A stretch of 64,000 nucleotides of DNA from Terricaulis sp. (GTDB lineage: Bacteria > Pseudomonadota > Alphaproteobacteria > Caulobacterales > Aquidulcibacteraceae), in NCBI GenBank assembly GCA_024707365.1, contig JANPZV010000001.1, forward strand, positions 1 through 64,000, read 5' to 3'. The notes under the pieces are model-generated. The model was given only the letters and a program-made list of their open reading frames with translations. It did no database searches and was not told where the DNA came from. The position numbers and the translations under genes were made by a program. Every line of letters starts with the position of its first letter. Position 1 is the stretch's first letter. Positions 7,978 to 18,229 of the stretch are shown one piece after another.

Positions 7978-9935
7978 TTACCGGATTTCCAGCTCAAACC
8001 CCGCCGCCGGCAGATCCTCGGCGTTGTAGAGGTTGCACACCGGCGCATCGCCCCAGCAATAGCGCACAAAGGCCGGGTCGAGGCCGCCGCGCGGGGAGAG
8101 CACGATCTCCTCGCCCTCCACCAGCGCATCGACGAACTGGCACGCGCGGCTTGCATCGCAGAGCTCAAACCCGATCGGCCGGTGGCCGCCATAGCTCAGC
8201 AGCGGCCCATGGCTGAAACGCACGCGCACGCCATCGCCTACGCGCGCGGCGCTCAGCGGCTTGGGCCCATCGGTGATCACGTCCACGCCGTAAATCATCG
8301 CCAGCGCATGCCGCGCCAAGCGCTGGCCCACGATCAGCTTTTGCGTGGGGTGGATGTCGTAGCGGTCGCCAATGTCGATCGTCACCGCAAGGCCGGCGCG
8401 GCCATCGGCGTCCACGACGCGCCGCTGCACATCGCGCAGCCCGCCCCAGGAAAACGGCGCCGGCTCGCCAAACGCCGGCATGCCGAAATTCGCAAGCTGG
8501 GTGATGAAAAACGGCAGACGCGGCGCTTCAAACCGCGCGCGCCAATCGGCCATCCAAGCCGGCGTCAGCCGCGCATATTCATCCGGCGCGCCCGCATTGG
8601 ATTCGCCCTGATACCAAACCACGCCCGCCAGCCCATAAGGCGCAAGCAGCGCCACCATGCCGTTGAACAACACCGCATGCCCGTTCGGCCCGCCCCCATG
8701 GCGCTTGCGGCGGCGCAGACACAGCGCCCAGCGGCGCTGAGATCGCATAGCGCCACACATTGTTCAGCGGGATCACGCTGCCATCGCTGAGCCGCAGCAG
8801 CTTGGCATCCGCCGGCCCCCAAAAACCGCCGCCGCCGCCGCTATCCAGCACCGCCGCCGCCAGCACATTGCGCCCCGCGCGCAGCGCGCCGGGCGCGACG
8901 TCATAATTGCGCGGCTGATCCCAGCCGCTCATCGCGCCAATGGCGCGGCCGTTGAGATACGTCGCGTCGATATCGTCGGCCGGGCCAAGCTCAAAGCGCC
9001 CGCCCAGCGCCGCTTGCGCCGCCGTCAGCGTAAATTCGGTGCGATACCAGGCGATGCCGTCAAAACCCGCCAGCGGCGCTTCGCCGATGCTTTCCCAGAA
9101 GCCTTGCGGCATGATCGCACGCCATGCGCCATCATCGAAATCCGGCGCAAACCACCCCGCGCGCCCGCCCGGATCATTCTCGGCCCACCAGCTTTCCATC
9201 AGCGCCGTAAAGCGCCGCCGCGCCGCGCCCGGATCGGCGCGGTTTTGCTGCATCAACGCCACCGCCTCGTCATAGCCGCCAAGCTGCGTAAACGCGCGCT
9301 CGCTCATCCAGGCTTCGATGATCGTCCCGCCCCAGGAGGCGTGGATCAGCCCGATCGGAACCCCGGTTTGCAGATGCAGATCGCGCCCAAAGAAATAACA
9401 AACCGCCGAAAAATCCGCGACGCTTTCGGCGCTCGCCGCCGCCCAGCGATCCGCCGGCTCCGGCAGCGCGCGCGGGCCATCGTCGGCGATGCGGCGCGTC
9501 ACTTGAAAGAGCCGCAGGTTCGGATGATGCCCCGCCGCGACTTCAACGCCTGCATTGGTGGCGTAGCGCGTTTGAAATTCCATGTTCGATTGGCCGGAGC
9601 AGAGATACACATCGCCCACCAGCAGATCTGAAACGCTTTGCGCCGCCGCCCCGCTCTCAACCCGCAGCGTCAGCGCCGCAGCGCTCGCCGCGCGCGCGGG
9701 CAGATCAACCCGCCAGCGGCCATCGGCGCCAGCACGCGCAATACGCGCGGCGCGATCCAGCGTCACCCGCACCCGCGCGCCGGGCTCGGCCCAGCCCCAC
9801 ACCGCAATCGGCTTGCCGCGCTGCAAAACCGCGTGATCTTGGAAGATGGGATGCAGCAGCGGGCGCTCCTGCGCCTGGCTCTCCGCGCACAGCATCAAAG
9901 CGATCGCCGCAGCGATCGCCCCACATTTTTCTCAT
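7978..9935 (-). CDS. Exported sialate O-acetylesterase-like SGNH hydrolase (frameshifted)
   Basis: Carbohydrate esterase of the SASA family, which removes acetyl groups from sugars. Motifs are complete: LCSGQSNMEF (nucleophile Ser block), VWYQGESNAG, and the C-terminal DRYDIHPTQK holding the catalytic Asp/His. An inserted jelly-roll-like segment (GWFAPDFDDGAW to YLNGRAIG) splits the catalytic domain, as in the family. The N-terminus from ATG 9935 gives a signal peptide (MRKMW...AIALMLCAESQA) after a frame break near 9912. A second break lies near 8730. Total is about 650 residues and it is probably periplasmic. It sits between nrdR and ribD, where alphaproteobacteria usually have nothing. Physiological substrate unknown. 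Confidence 0.88.
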
Positions 9936-9954
9936 GCGTTTCCCCGCCTGCCCC

Positions 9955-10424
9955 TCAGTGCTTGGCTTTGGGGCCTTTGCTTGCTTCTTCGATGAAATCC
10001 GCGAAATCGCTGGCTTCGCGGAAATCCTTATACACCGAAGCATACCGCACATAGGCGACAGGATCGAGATGATTGAGCGCCTCCATCACCATCTCGCCGA
10101 TGGTTTCTGAGGCCACCTCACTTTCGCCCTGGCTTTCCAGCTTACGCACGATGCCGGAAATCATCTGCTCGATCTGATCCTGCTCGATCGGCCGCTTGCG
10201 CAGCGCGATATTGAGCGAACGCGCCAGCTTATCGCGATCAAACGGCACCCGCCGCCCCGAGCGCTTGAGCACCGTGAGTTCACGCAATTGCACCCGCTCA
10301 AACGTGGTGAAGCGCGAGCCGCATTTATCGCACTGGCGCGCCGCCGCCGAATGGCCGCGCCATCCTCGGTGGGGCGGCTATCCTTCACTTGCGTATCTTC
10401 GTTCTGGCAAAATGGGCAGCGCAT
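9955..10424 (-). CDS. nrdR: Transcriptional repressor NrdR (frameshifted)
   Basis: Zinc-ribbon and ATP-cone repressor of ribonucleotide reductase genes. The N-terminus [18 protein letters not shown] gives the first zinc knuckle. The second ([19 protein letters not shown]) is read after a one-base frame break near 10340. The ATP-cone follows ([16 protein letters not shown]) and the C-terminus is [16 protein letters not shown]. The joined length, about 156 residues, is normal. The ORF track shows it as two pieces (9955-10293 and 10161-10424). It lies between glyA and the esterase/rib genes, a common glyA-nrdR-rib arrangement. Confidence 0.93.
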
Positions 10425-10687
10425 GGCTCGCTATCGCTCGCTAGGGAATGGGCAATGGGGATAAGGGAATGGGGGCATTCCCAGCGTTTCCGATCCAACT
10501 GATTCGTTAGTGTCGCCCGCGATTGTGAACGAAACCACCCTCCACCGCCTCCCCGCCGAGCGCCCCGCGCAAGCGGGGCCGAGAGCGGGGATCCAGAAGT
10601 GACGAAGCGCTCGTGCGTGTTGCTCTGGATCCCGGATCGCCCCCGGCTTTCGCCGGGGCTGCGTCCGGGAAGCGTGCGGGCGCGCCC
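10425..10687. repeat. Intergenic region with GC-rich hairpins (nrdR-glyA)
   Basis: No gene. It contains a perfect 7-bp hairpin GGGAATG-GGGG-CATTCCC at 10465-10482. At 10560-10670 it has repeat units CCCCGCGCAAGCGGGG, GGGGATCCAG/CTGGATCCC and CCCCGGCTTTCGCCGGGG. The CCCCGC-AA-GCGGGGATCCAG unit recurs at about 15790-15810, so it belongs to a dispersed palindromic family. Confidence 0.65.
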
Positions 10688-11984
<1,297 letters not shown>

Positions 11985-12247
11985 GTATCGCCTCGTTCAT
12001 CCAGGGATTCTGCGCGCGCACCATAAAGCCGCCCCGCTAAGGACGCAAAGCGCCCCGGCGCCCCGGCGTCAACGTAACCTCAACTTCGTTCTACTTGGAC
12101 TCGCGCGGTTTGCTTAAGTAATTGTTGCAAACTCGTAGGGTTAGGCGCTATATCCAGCCATGAGGGCATTGTATTCGCTGGGCAAAAAGGCTGCGCAATG
12201 CGAGATGAAGACGATGAACCCAGCGCACCCCGCGGGAGGCGCTGCGC
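11985..12247. other. Divergent intergenic region glyA/mucR
   Basis: 263 bases without a convincing gene. The track ORF starting at 12160 is out of frame with mucR and lacks any recognisable domain. The region must hold the glyA promoter (leftward) and the mucR promoter (rightward), but no clear consensus -35/-10 pair was found. GGGAGG at 12232-12237 is a good ribosome-binding site for mucR. Confidence 0.5.
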
Positions 12248-12628
12248 ATGACCACGGATATCGTCGCCTCCTACCTTCGCAACAACAAGGTGTCGCAAGA
12301 GGAGCTGACAGACCTTATCCGCACGGTGCATGGCACGCTCTCGGGCCTCACCGATGGCGGACGCGATCGGGCGGAGGAGCGCCCAAAGCCGGCCGTGCCG
12401 ATCGGCAAGAGCATCCATCACGATTACATCGTCTGCCTGGAAGACGGCAAAAAGCTGAAAATGCTCAAGCGCTACCTGCGCTCGACCTATTCCATGTCGC
12501 CCGACGAATACCGCAAGCGCTGGGGCCTGGCCGCCGATTACCCGATGGTCGCCCCCGCCTACGCCGCCCGCCGCAGCGAGTTCGCCAAGCGCATCGGCCT
12601 CGGCAAAGGCGTGCGCCGCAAGGATTGA
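12248..12628 (+). CDS. mucR: Ros/MucR family transcriptional regulator lacking most zinc ligands
   Basis: A 126-residue DNA-binding regulator of the alphaproteobacterial Ros/MucR family, which controls surface, cell-cycle and virulence genes in relatives. The helical N-terminus (SYLRNNKVSQEELTDLIRTVH) is the oligomerisation region. The DNA-binding core is DYIVCLEDGKKLKMLKRYL followed by SPDEYRKRWGLAADYPMVAP. In zinc-type Ros proteins two Cys and two His bind zinc. Here only the first Cys remains, the second is Asp, and both His positions read Tyr/Thr (KRYLRSTYS). It therefore resembles the zinc-less subgroup. Start ATG is supported by GGGAGG eight bases upstream. A hairpin follows the stop. 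Confidence 0.93.
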   Translation: MTTDIVASYLRNNKVSQEELTDLIRTVHGTLSGLTDGGRDRAEERPKPAVPIGKSIHHDYIVCLEDGKKLKMLKRYLRSTYSMSPDEYRKRWGLAADYPMVAPAYAARRSEFAKRIGLGKGVRRKD

Positions 12629-12641
12629 TCACTTACTCGGA

Positions 12642-12670
12642 CCGCCGGCGCCCTCGCCGGCGGGGCTTTA
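12642..12670 (+). terminator. Candidate terminator after mucR
   Basis: The 9-bp perfect stem CCGCCGGCG/CGCCGGCGG with loop CCCT lies 14 bases after the mucR stop and is followed by GGCTTTAT. The T-run is short, so termination may be partial. Confidence 0.5.
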
Positions 12671-12719
12671 TCCGTTTGCACCGTGCTTGAAGGAACGAGC
12701 GCTGCCGGCGGTCCAAGCA

Positions 12720-12950
12720 CTAAACCAGTTTGCCGCGCCCGGGCGGAGGCTTCGCCCCCGCTTCGCCGCCCGCCTCACCGGCCAGCGCCCGCTCCAGCTT
12801 GCGCAGCGCCAGCGCCTGCACATCCTCGATCGCCGCGCTCGCGGGGGCCACCACCACCACCTCCACGCCGCTGGCGACATCCACCGCCGCAACGCGCTGC
12901 GCATCGCCGATGCGCACGATCTCGAAAATGATCTCGCGCTCGGCGCTCAC
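12720..12950 (-). CDS. Small DUF6898-like protein downstream of hemA
   Basis: A 76-residue protein of unknown function. The start is set at GTG 12950 ([20 protein letters not shown]) because it overlaps the hemA stop in GTGA. The track start lies inside hemA. The pattern [21 protein letters not shown] followed by VVVVAPASA and [11 protein letters not shown] matches small alphaproteobacterial proteins that I recall as DUF6898, often found beside hemA. The C-terminal Gly/Ala/Pro-rich tail ([13 protein letters not shown]) is probably disordered. Translational coupling to hemA suggests a linked role, but nothing in the sequence shows what it does. Confidence 0.7.
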   Translation of the reverse strand: MSAEREIIFEIVRIGDAQRVAAVDVASGVEVVVVAPASAAIEDVQALALRKLERALAGEAGGEAGAKPPPGRGKLV

Positions 12951-14172
12951 GCCGGCGGGATATGCACCGGGCACTTGGCCCAGACGCTTTTGAACGCCGC
13001 GATCAGCCCATCCATCAGCGCATCGTCATGGAACGGGCTTGGCGTGATGCGCAGCCGCTCGGTGCCCACAGGCACGGTCGGATAATTGATTGGCTGCACA
13101 TAGATGCCGTGCTCATAGAGCAAAATATCGGAAATCTTCTTGCAGCGCGCCGCATCGCCCACCAGCACCGGCACGATATGCGTGGTGCTTTCGGCCATCA
13201 CCGGAATGCCGGCCTCGCGCAGCAGCGCTTTGAGCCGCTCGGCCCGTTCCTGCAAGCGGTCGCGCAGATGCGGGCATTCTTTCACCACGCGCACGCTTTC
13301 CAGCGCCGCCGCCGCGATCGAAGGCGCAAGCGAGGTGGTGAAAATAAAGCCCGAAGCGGCGGAGCGGATCGCGTCGATCGCCACAGCCGGCCCGGTCACG
13401 TACCCGCCCATCGTGCCAAAGGCTTTGGCCAGCGTGCCTTCGATGAAATCGACGCGGTGCATCACTCCATCGCGCTCGGCCACGCCCCCGCCGGTGGGCC
13501 CATAAAGGCCAACGCCATGCACTTCATCGAGATAGGTCATCGCGCCATAGGCTTCGGCGAGATCGCAAATCTGCTCGATCGGCGCTGTATCGCCATCCAT
13601 GGAATAGACGCTCTCGAACGCGATCAGCTTGGCGCATGCGCGGGCGCTTCGTTCATCAGCGCTTCGAGGTGCTGAATATCGTTGTGGCGGAAAATCCGCC
13701 GCTCACACTTCGCGCGGCGAATGCCTTCGATCATCGAGGCGTGATTTTGCTCGTCCGAGAAAATCCAAAGATCGGGAAACAGCTTCGCCAGCGTCGAGAG
13801 CGTGGCGTCGTTCGACACATAGCCGGAGGTGAACAGCAGCGCCCCCTCCTTGCCATGCAGATCGGCGAGTTCCCGCTCAAGATCGACATGATAGCTCGTC
13901 GTGCCGGAAATATTGCGCGTGCCCCCTGCGCCCGCGCCGACGCGATCCAGCGCCGCATGCGCCGCATCGAGCACTTCGGGGTTTTGCCCCTGGCCAAGAT
14001 AATCGTTCGAGCACCAGACGACGATGTCGCGATACGCTCCATCCTCAAGCCGCAAGCGCGCATGGGGAAACCGCCCGCGCTCGCGCATGATATCGGCGAA
14101 CACCCGATAGCGCCCCTCGTCGCGGATCTTCGCCACCGCGTTTTCAAAAACTTGAAGATCTTGCGTTTTCAC
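12947..14172 (-). CDS. hemA: 5-aminolevulinate synthase (frameshifted)
   Basis: Condenses glycine and succinyl-CoA to 5-aminolevulinate, the first step of the C4 haem pathway typical of alphaproteobacteria. Motifs are [62 protein letters not shown] and the PLP-lysine block [13 protein letters not shown]. The gene is split by one frame break near 13620, and the joined product is about 408 residues, normal for the family. The start is GTG 14172, chosen because GGAGG lies five bases upstream; the track start at 14205 lacks this. The stop overlaps the next small gene. It is divergent from hemB across 114 bp. Confidence 0.94.
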
Positions 14173-14273
14173 TGACGCCTCCGGGGTCGGCCAACCCGCG
14201 CGCATGCACCGTATATGCTAGATGGCCAGAACAAAGTAACTGGGACTTGAACGCGCAGACAGCGCCATTATTT

Positions 14274-14286
14274 GCGAACGGTTCGC
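14274..14286. promoter_or_regulatory. Perfect inverted repeat touching the hemB start codon
   Basis: GCGAAC-G-GTTCGC, a perfect 6-1-6 palindrome, ends at the base before the hemB ATG (14287). It could be an operator or a start-site hairpin. It sits in the 114-bp region shared by divergent hemA and hemB. I do not recognise it as a known iron or haem regulator site. Confidence 0.4.
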
Positions 14287-15297
14287 ATGAGCTTCACTGG
14301 ACGATACCCCACAACCCGCCCGCGCCGGCTGCGCCAAGCCGATTGGGTGCGCCGCCTCACGCGCGAATGCGCGCTCACGCCCAATGATCTCATCTGGGCG
14401 ATGGTGGTGCATGATGGCGCGGAGGATGAAATCGCCGTGCCCTCCATGCCCGGCGCGCCGCGTCTTTCGGTGCGCGCCGCCGCCCAGGCGGCCAAGCGCG
14501 CCGCCGCGCTCGGCATCCCGGCGATCGCGGTGTTTCCGCATATTGATCCGGCCAAGAAAGAGCCCGCCGGCAAAGAAGCGCTCAATCCCAACGGCCTTGT
14601 GTGCACTGCAACGCGCGCGATGAAGGATGCGGCCCCTGATGTGGGCATTATGGTTGATGTCGCGCTCGATCCGTTCACCGATCACGGCCATGACGGGCTG
14701 CTCCGCGATGGCGTCATCGCCAATGACGAGACCATAGAGGTGCTCACCCAGCAGGCCTTGATCCAGGTCAAGGCCGGCGCCGACATGGTCGCCCCCTCCG
14801 ACATGATGGACGGTCGAGTCGGCGCCATTCGCACAGCGCTCGACGCCGAAGGCTTTCAAGACGCGATGATCATGTCCTACGCCGCCAAATACGCCTCGGC
14901 GTTTTACGGCCCCTATCGCGACGCGATCGGCTCAGGAAAGCTGGGCGGCGGCGCGGTGAAAAATCCCGGCGATAAGCGCACCTATCAGATGGATGCCGCC
15001 AACAGCGATGAAGCCTTGCGCGAAGTGGCGATGGATATCGCCGAAGGCGCGGACATGGTGATGGTCAAGCCCGGCCTTGCCTATCTCGACATCCTCGCGC
15101 GCATCAAACAAAGCTTCGGGGCGCCCACCTACGCGTTCCAGGTCTCCGGCGAATACGCCATGCTCAAAGCCGCCGCCGCCAATGGCTGGCTCGATGAAGA
15201 GCGGGCGATCATGGAAACGCTGCTGGCGTTCAAGCGCGCCGGCGCCGATGGGATCATCACCTATTTCGCGCCTTGGGCGGCGGAAAAATTGGGCTAG
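14287..15297 (+). CDS. hemB: Porphobilinogen synthase (5-aminolevulinate dehydratase)
   Basis: Joins two 5-aminolevulinates into porphobilinogen, the second haem step. It directly uses the product of the divergent hemA. The 336-residue protein carries both active-site lysine regions, MIMSYAAKYASAFYGPYRD and MVMVKPGLAYLDI. The metal loop reads VDVALDPFTDHGHDG without cysteines, which indicates the Mg-type rather than the zinc-type enzyme. The start was moved from TTG 14272 (track) to ATG 14287 (MSFTGRYPTTRPRRLR), where homologues usually begin. The N-terminal arm [16 protein letters not shown] is typical. Confidence 0.96.
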   Translation: MSFTGRYPTTRPRRLRQADWVRRLTRECALTPNDLIWAMVVHDGAEDEIAVPSMPGAPRLSVRAAAQAAKRAAALGIPAIAVFPHIDPAKKEPAGKEALNPNGLVCTATRAMKDAAPDVGIMVDVALDPFTDHGHDGLLRDGVIANDETIEVLTQQALIQVKAGADMVAPSDMMDGRVGAIRTALDAEGFQDAMIMSYAAKYASAFYGPYRDAIGSGKLGGGAVKNPGDKRTYQMDAANSDEALREVAMDIAEGADMVMVKPGLAYLDILARIKQSFGAPTYAFQVSGEYAMLKAAAANGWLDEERAIMETLLAFKRAGADGIITYFAPWAAEKLG

Positions 15298-15310
15298 CGC
15301 ACCGCGAACT

Positions 15311-15738
15311 CTACGATGCCGAATTGATGACAGACCAAACGCGATCAAGAGCGGCTTTGAAGGCGACCTCCACATCAGCCGCGTTATAATCCCCAGCGAT
15401 CGCTCTCGAGCATCCCCAAGCGAAAGCTCGTGACTGTGGAAGAAGAGAGTTTTCTTGCCCGCGAATGACACATCAAGCACGGGGTAGCCGCACAAGCACA
15501 TCACATGCGGTTCGCGGGCGCGAAACATTCGCCACTCGCCATAGATGTCGGCAAAAACGTTCGCGATCGCGGTTGGATAATAGGCCACAAGCGCCTCGCC
15601 GATCACGTAGCGCGTGTCGAACTCCTGAGGCAGCGCCGCAATCACTTTCCGCCAGTCAACTTTTTCCGGCGCGATCGCAACATTGCTATGCGGCACATCG
15701 GGCAGATCAGGATCGAATTGTATCTGAAATCGGCTCAT
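15311..15738 (-). CDS. Conserved-looking protein of unknown function (frameshifted)
   Basis: About 142 residues, starting MSRFQIQFDPDLPDVPHSN. The track ORF runs on to 14932, but its tail is only the antisense of hemB. A one-base break near 15393 instead gives a natural C-terminus, YNAADVEVAFKAALDRVWSV followed by INSAS, stopping at 15311, 13 bases from the convergent hemB stop. There is no signal peptide or membrane segment. Visible features are an acidic N-terminus, Cys in HVMCLCGYPVLDVSF, and a C-terminal helix. I do not recognise the family. Confidence 0.65.
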
Positions 15739-15786
15739 CTCGGGCGCTCCGAACCATAAGCAAGCATACCACGCTTCCCCGCAGCG

Positions 15787-15895
15787 CGCCCCGCGAAAGC
15801 GGGGATCCAGGGTGACAAGCGCAACCCTTCGTCATTCCGGGGCAATGCGCAGCATTGAGATTCCGGCCAGCGCTGCGCCCGACCGGAATGACGAA
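15787..15895. repeat. GTCATTCCGG palindromic repeat
   Basis: The hairpin CCCCGCGAAAGCGGGG plus GATCCAG (15791-15811) is followed by a larger palindrome whose arms are CGTCATTCCGG (from about 15830) and CCGGAATGACG (to about 15894). Inside is another short palindromic stretch around CAGCGCTG. It shares the GCGGGGATCCAG unit with 10560-10590. Confidence 0.7.
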
Positions 15896-16085
15896 ATGCG
15901 GGAATAGCGCCGCGCGCTATCCAACACTGCACGCCGCTCTCGCCGCGCAAATCAACGCCCCGGCCAAAATCAATCCGCCCTGCTTGCTGGCCAACCTACG
16001 CTCACCCCATCGCCGTTCACGCGGAGGGAGTTGGCGCCAAATCCCAAACTCGAACAGCGATGCGATCGAGCGAGAAACGCGGTTT

Positions 16086-16197
16086 CATCTTCCCCCGCTT
16101 GCGGGGAAGTGGCGAGCGAAGCGAGCCGAAGGGGGGAGGTTGTCGCCGCCCCCCTCAGTCAGCTTCGCTGACAGCTCCCCCGCAAACGGGGGAGCAT
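16086..16197. repeat. Cluster of CTTCCCCC/CTCCCCCG hairpins
   Basis: Three adjacent palindromes: CTTCCCCCGCTTGCGGGGAAG (about 16089-16109), GTCAGCTTCGCTGAC (about 16159-16173) and CTCCCCCGCAAACGGGGGAG (about 16176-16195), with GGCGAGCGAAGCGAGCC between. A lone relative, CTCCCCCGCCAGGGGGAG, follows motB at 19771. This looks like a dispersed intergenic repeat family of unknown function. Confidence 0.75.
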
Positions 16198-16438
16198 GAA
16201 GCAGCGCCATGCCGGCGGGGCAGTGAAACCGTCGGGCCCGGGATTGGATTTGGCCAAACCCGCTCGCCGTTGGCTGGATCGTCCACGCGCTGAACACGCG
16301 CCCCGGACATGACGCTGACAGAACAACGATCGCGGGAGCGCAGCGTGCGAACGCACCAGAGCTCAATCCGCAAAGCGCAAGCTTGGCGCCAACACCGCGC
16401 GCGCACGCTGCGCTTCCGCCTCCGCTCGCCGCCGCGGC

Positions 16439-17284
16439 TTACGCCGCGCGCGTGGCGATCGCTTTGGTCACAGCGTTCTGCGTGCGCTCGGCCAGGAAGG
16501 CGCGCTCGGCGGGTTTCAGCTTCTTGGTGGTGAGGACCATCACGCCATCGACGCACGATTCAATGCCGAACCGGCGCGCGTCAGCCGGAATGTTCTGCGC
16601 CGCGATCTGCTGGGCGAAGGCGCGGCACACGCTCATCAGCGGCGCGTCATTGGCGTTCACCGCATGCGCCTGCACAAAACGCAGCGCCGCTTCGCAGGTT
16701 TTGGTTTGCTTGGGATCCATCAGATAAAGCGAAGCGGCCGCGCCGAGCGCTTCGGCGGCCTGTTCCAGCGTCAGCGTCGGCGCGGGCGCGGCTTCTTCAG
16801 CCTGATCGCCCTTGCGCCGCAACACCGGATCCCCCGCCGTGACGATGCCCGCACGCCGGCACGGGCCGACATAATTGGGCGCATCGATAAATTCGCGCGG
16901 GTTGAGCAGCACTTTGCGGATCGTGTTGAGCAGCGTGCCCGCCGAAAGCGGCTTGCCGATCAGCGCGTTCGCGCCGGCATGGCGGCATTGCTCGGCCATG
17001 GTGCGCGAAAACGCGGCGGAGGTGACAAACACCGCCGCCTTGCGATTGGCCACATCCTTGGAGCGGCGGAATTTGCGCGTCCAATCGCCGGCGGTTTGAT
17101 CATCAAGTTCAAACGAGGTGATAATGACGTTGGCGCGGTAAGCTTCGAGCACCTCAAGCGCCTCGTTAGCATACTCCATCACCGTCAACTTGCCGACATT
17201 CGCGTAGCGCAGCAAATCAATCACGATCTGGCGTTCAAACTTGTTCGGCTCGATCAGGCAGACGGCCCAGTCCTTAACGTCCAT
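16439..17284 (-). CDS. Protein with N-terminal pseudo-receiver domain
   Basis: 281 residues. Residues 1-125 fold like a CheY receiver: WAVCLIEPNKFERQIVIDLL, a beta-3 strand NVIITSFELDDQ, VFVTSAAFSR, and ANALIGKPLSAGTL with the conserved Lys. The phosphoacceptor Asp at the end of beta-3 is replaced (ITSFEL where LLDLxMP is usual), and the acidic pocket reads EPN. Classical phosphorylation therefore seems impossible. A linker (about 126-165) leads to an unknown helical C-terminal domain with LTLEQAAEALGAAASLYLMD. There is no DNA-binding domain that I recognise. Intact ORF, ATG 17284. Isolated between a repeat-rich gap and an oxidoreductase pair. Confidence 0.8.
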   Translation of the reverse strand: MDVKDWAVCLIEPNKFERQIVIDLLRYANVGKLTVMEYANEALEVLEAYRANVIITSFELDDQTAGDWTRKFRRSKDVANRKAAVFVTSAAFSRTMAEQCRHAGANALIGKPLSAGTLLNTIRKVLLNPREFIDAPNYVGPCRRAGIVTAGDPVLRRKGDQAEEAAPAPTLTLEQAAEALGAAASLYLMDPKQTKTCEAALRFVQAHAVNANDAPLMSVCRAFAQQIAAQNIPADARRFGIESCVDGVMVLTTKKLKPAERAFLAERTQNAVTKAIATRAA

Positions 17285-17358
17285 TAGCGGTTCGTCCCTA
17301 CGAAGCCGCGATCCTATAGGCCAAGACGCTTAAATTTCGATTGACCTTCCCCCAAAGG

Positions 17359-18229
17359 TCACTTTGCCGGCGGCTCCAGCCGCGCGATCAGGCTTGAGGT
17401 GTCCCAGCGCCGCCCGCCCATCGCCTGCACGTCCGCATAATACGCATCGATCAGCTTGGTGAGCTCCAGATTGGCGCCAATCTGCGCGCCCTCCTCCAGC
17501 ACCAAGCCCAGATCCTTGCGCATCCAATCGACCGCGAAACCGAAATCAAAGCGCCCCCTCTTTCATCGTTTTCCAGCGGTTTTCCATCTGCCAGCTTTGC
17601 GCCGCGCCCTTGGAAATCGCGGCGATCACTTTCTCCACGTCAAGCTCGGCCCGCTTGGCGAAATGCAGCGCCTCGGCCAGCCCCTGCACCACGCCGGCGA
17701 TGCAGATCTGGTTCACCATCTTGGCCAATTGGCCCGCGCCCGCCGGGCCGATCAGCGTCATGTTCGCCGCATAAGCGGCCATGATCGGCTGGGCTTCCGC
17801 AAACGTGCTCGCCTCCCCGCCCGCCATCACCGTAAGCCGCCCCGCTTCCGCGCCCGCCTGCCCGCCCGACACCGGCGCATCGAGAAAGCCAAGCTCGCGC
17901 GCGGCGGCCTTCTCCGCCAGCTCCCGCGCCAGCGCGGCGGAGGCGGTGGTGTGATCGACCATGATCGCGCCCTTGCGCATCGCGGGCGCGGCCGCATCGA
18001 ACACCTCGCGCACGTCGCGATCGGCGCCCACGCAAACGAACACGATGTCCGCGCCTTCGACAGCGGCGGCGATATCGGAATAGGTGCGGCCCTTGTGCTT
18101 TTGCGCCCAATCGCGCGCCTTGGCCTCGGTGCGGTTATAGACGGCGATGTCATGGCCCGCCGCCGCCAGATGGCCAGCCATCGGGCCGCCCATCACGCCA
18201 AGCCCGATAAACGCCGTTTTCGCCATCAC
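17359..18229 (-). CDS. NAD(P)-dependent beta-hydroxyacid dehydrogenase (3-hydroxyisobutyrate dehydrogenase family; frameshifted)
   Basis: The N-terminal Rossmann domain begins KTAFIGLGVMGGPMAGHL. The substrate loop VDHTTASAALARELA with DAPVSGGQAGAEAG, and the catalytic-lysine region GQLAKMVNQICIAG, define the beta-hydroxyacid dehydrogenase family (3-hydroxyisobutyrate, tartronate semialdehyde or succinate semialdehyde reductases). The track ORF stops at 17546. A single break there restores FDFGFAVDWMRKDLGLVLEE and the end LIARLEPPAK at 17359, about 289 residues, normal length. Start is GTG 18229 or ATG 18226, overlapping the flavin reductase stop, so the two are co-translated. Exact substrate unknown. 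Confidence 0.88.

Larger units (their letters stand above)
15739..16438. other. 700-bp gene-free region with palindromic repeats
   Basis: No ORF here has a recognisable product on either strand. The region holds repeats at 15787-15895 and 16086-16197 (listed separately). The rest (about 15900-16080 and 16200-16438) shows nothing I can name. The promoter for the unknown leftward gene ending at 15311 must lie near 15740-15780. Confidence 0.6.

Noticed and set aside
12160-12690. 176-codon plus-strand ORF over mucR
   Set aside because: Different frame from mucR; the MucR frame holds the conserved domain.
14932-15310. Extension of the 15738 leftward ORF into hemB
   Set aside because: After about 15393 the frame is only hemB antisense. 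A one-base shift gives a sensible C-terminus at 15311.
15787-16197. Possible CRISPR array in the repeat-rich gap
   Set aside because: The repeats are different palindromes with irregular spacing, no equal-length spacers, and no cas genes in the window.
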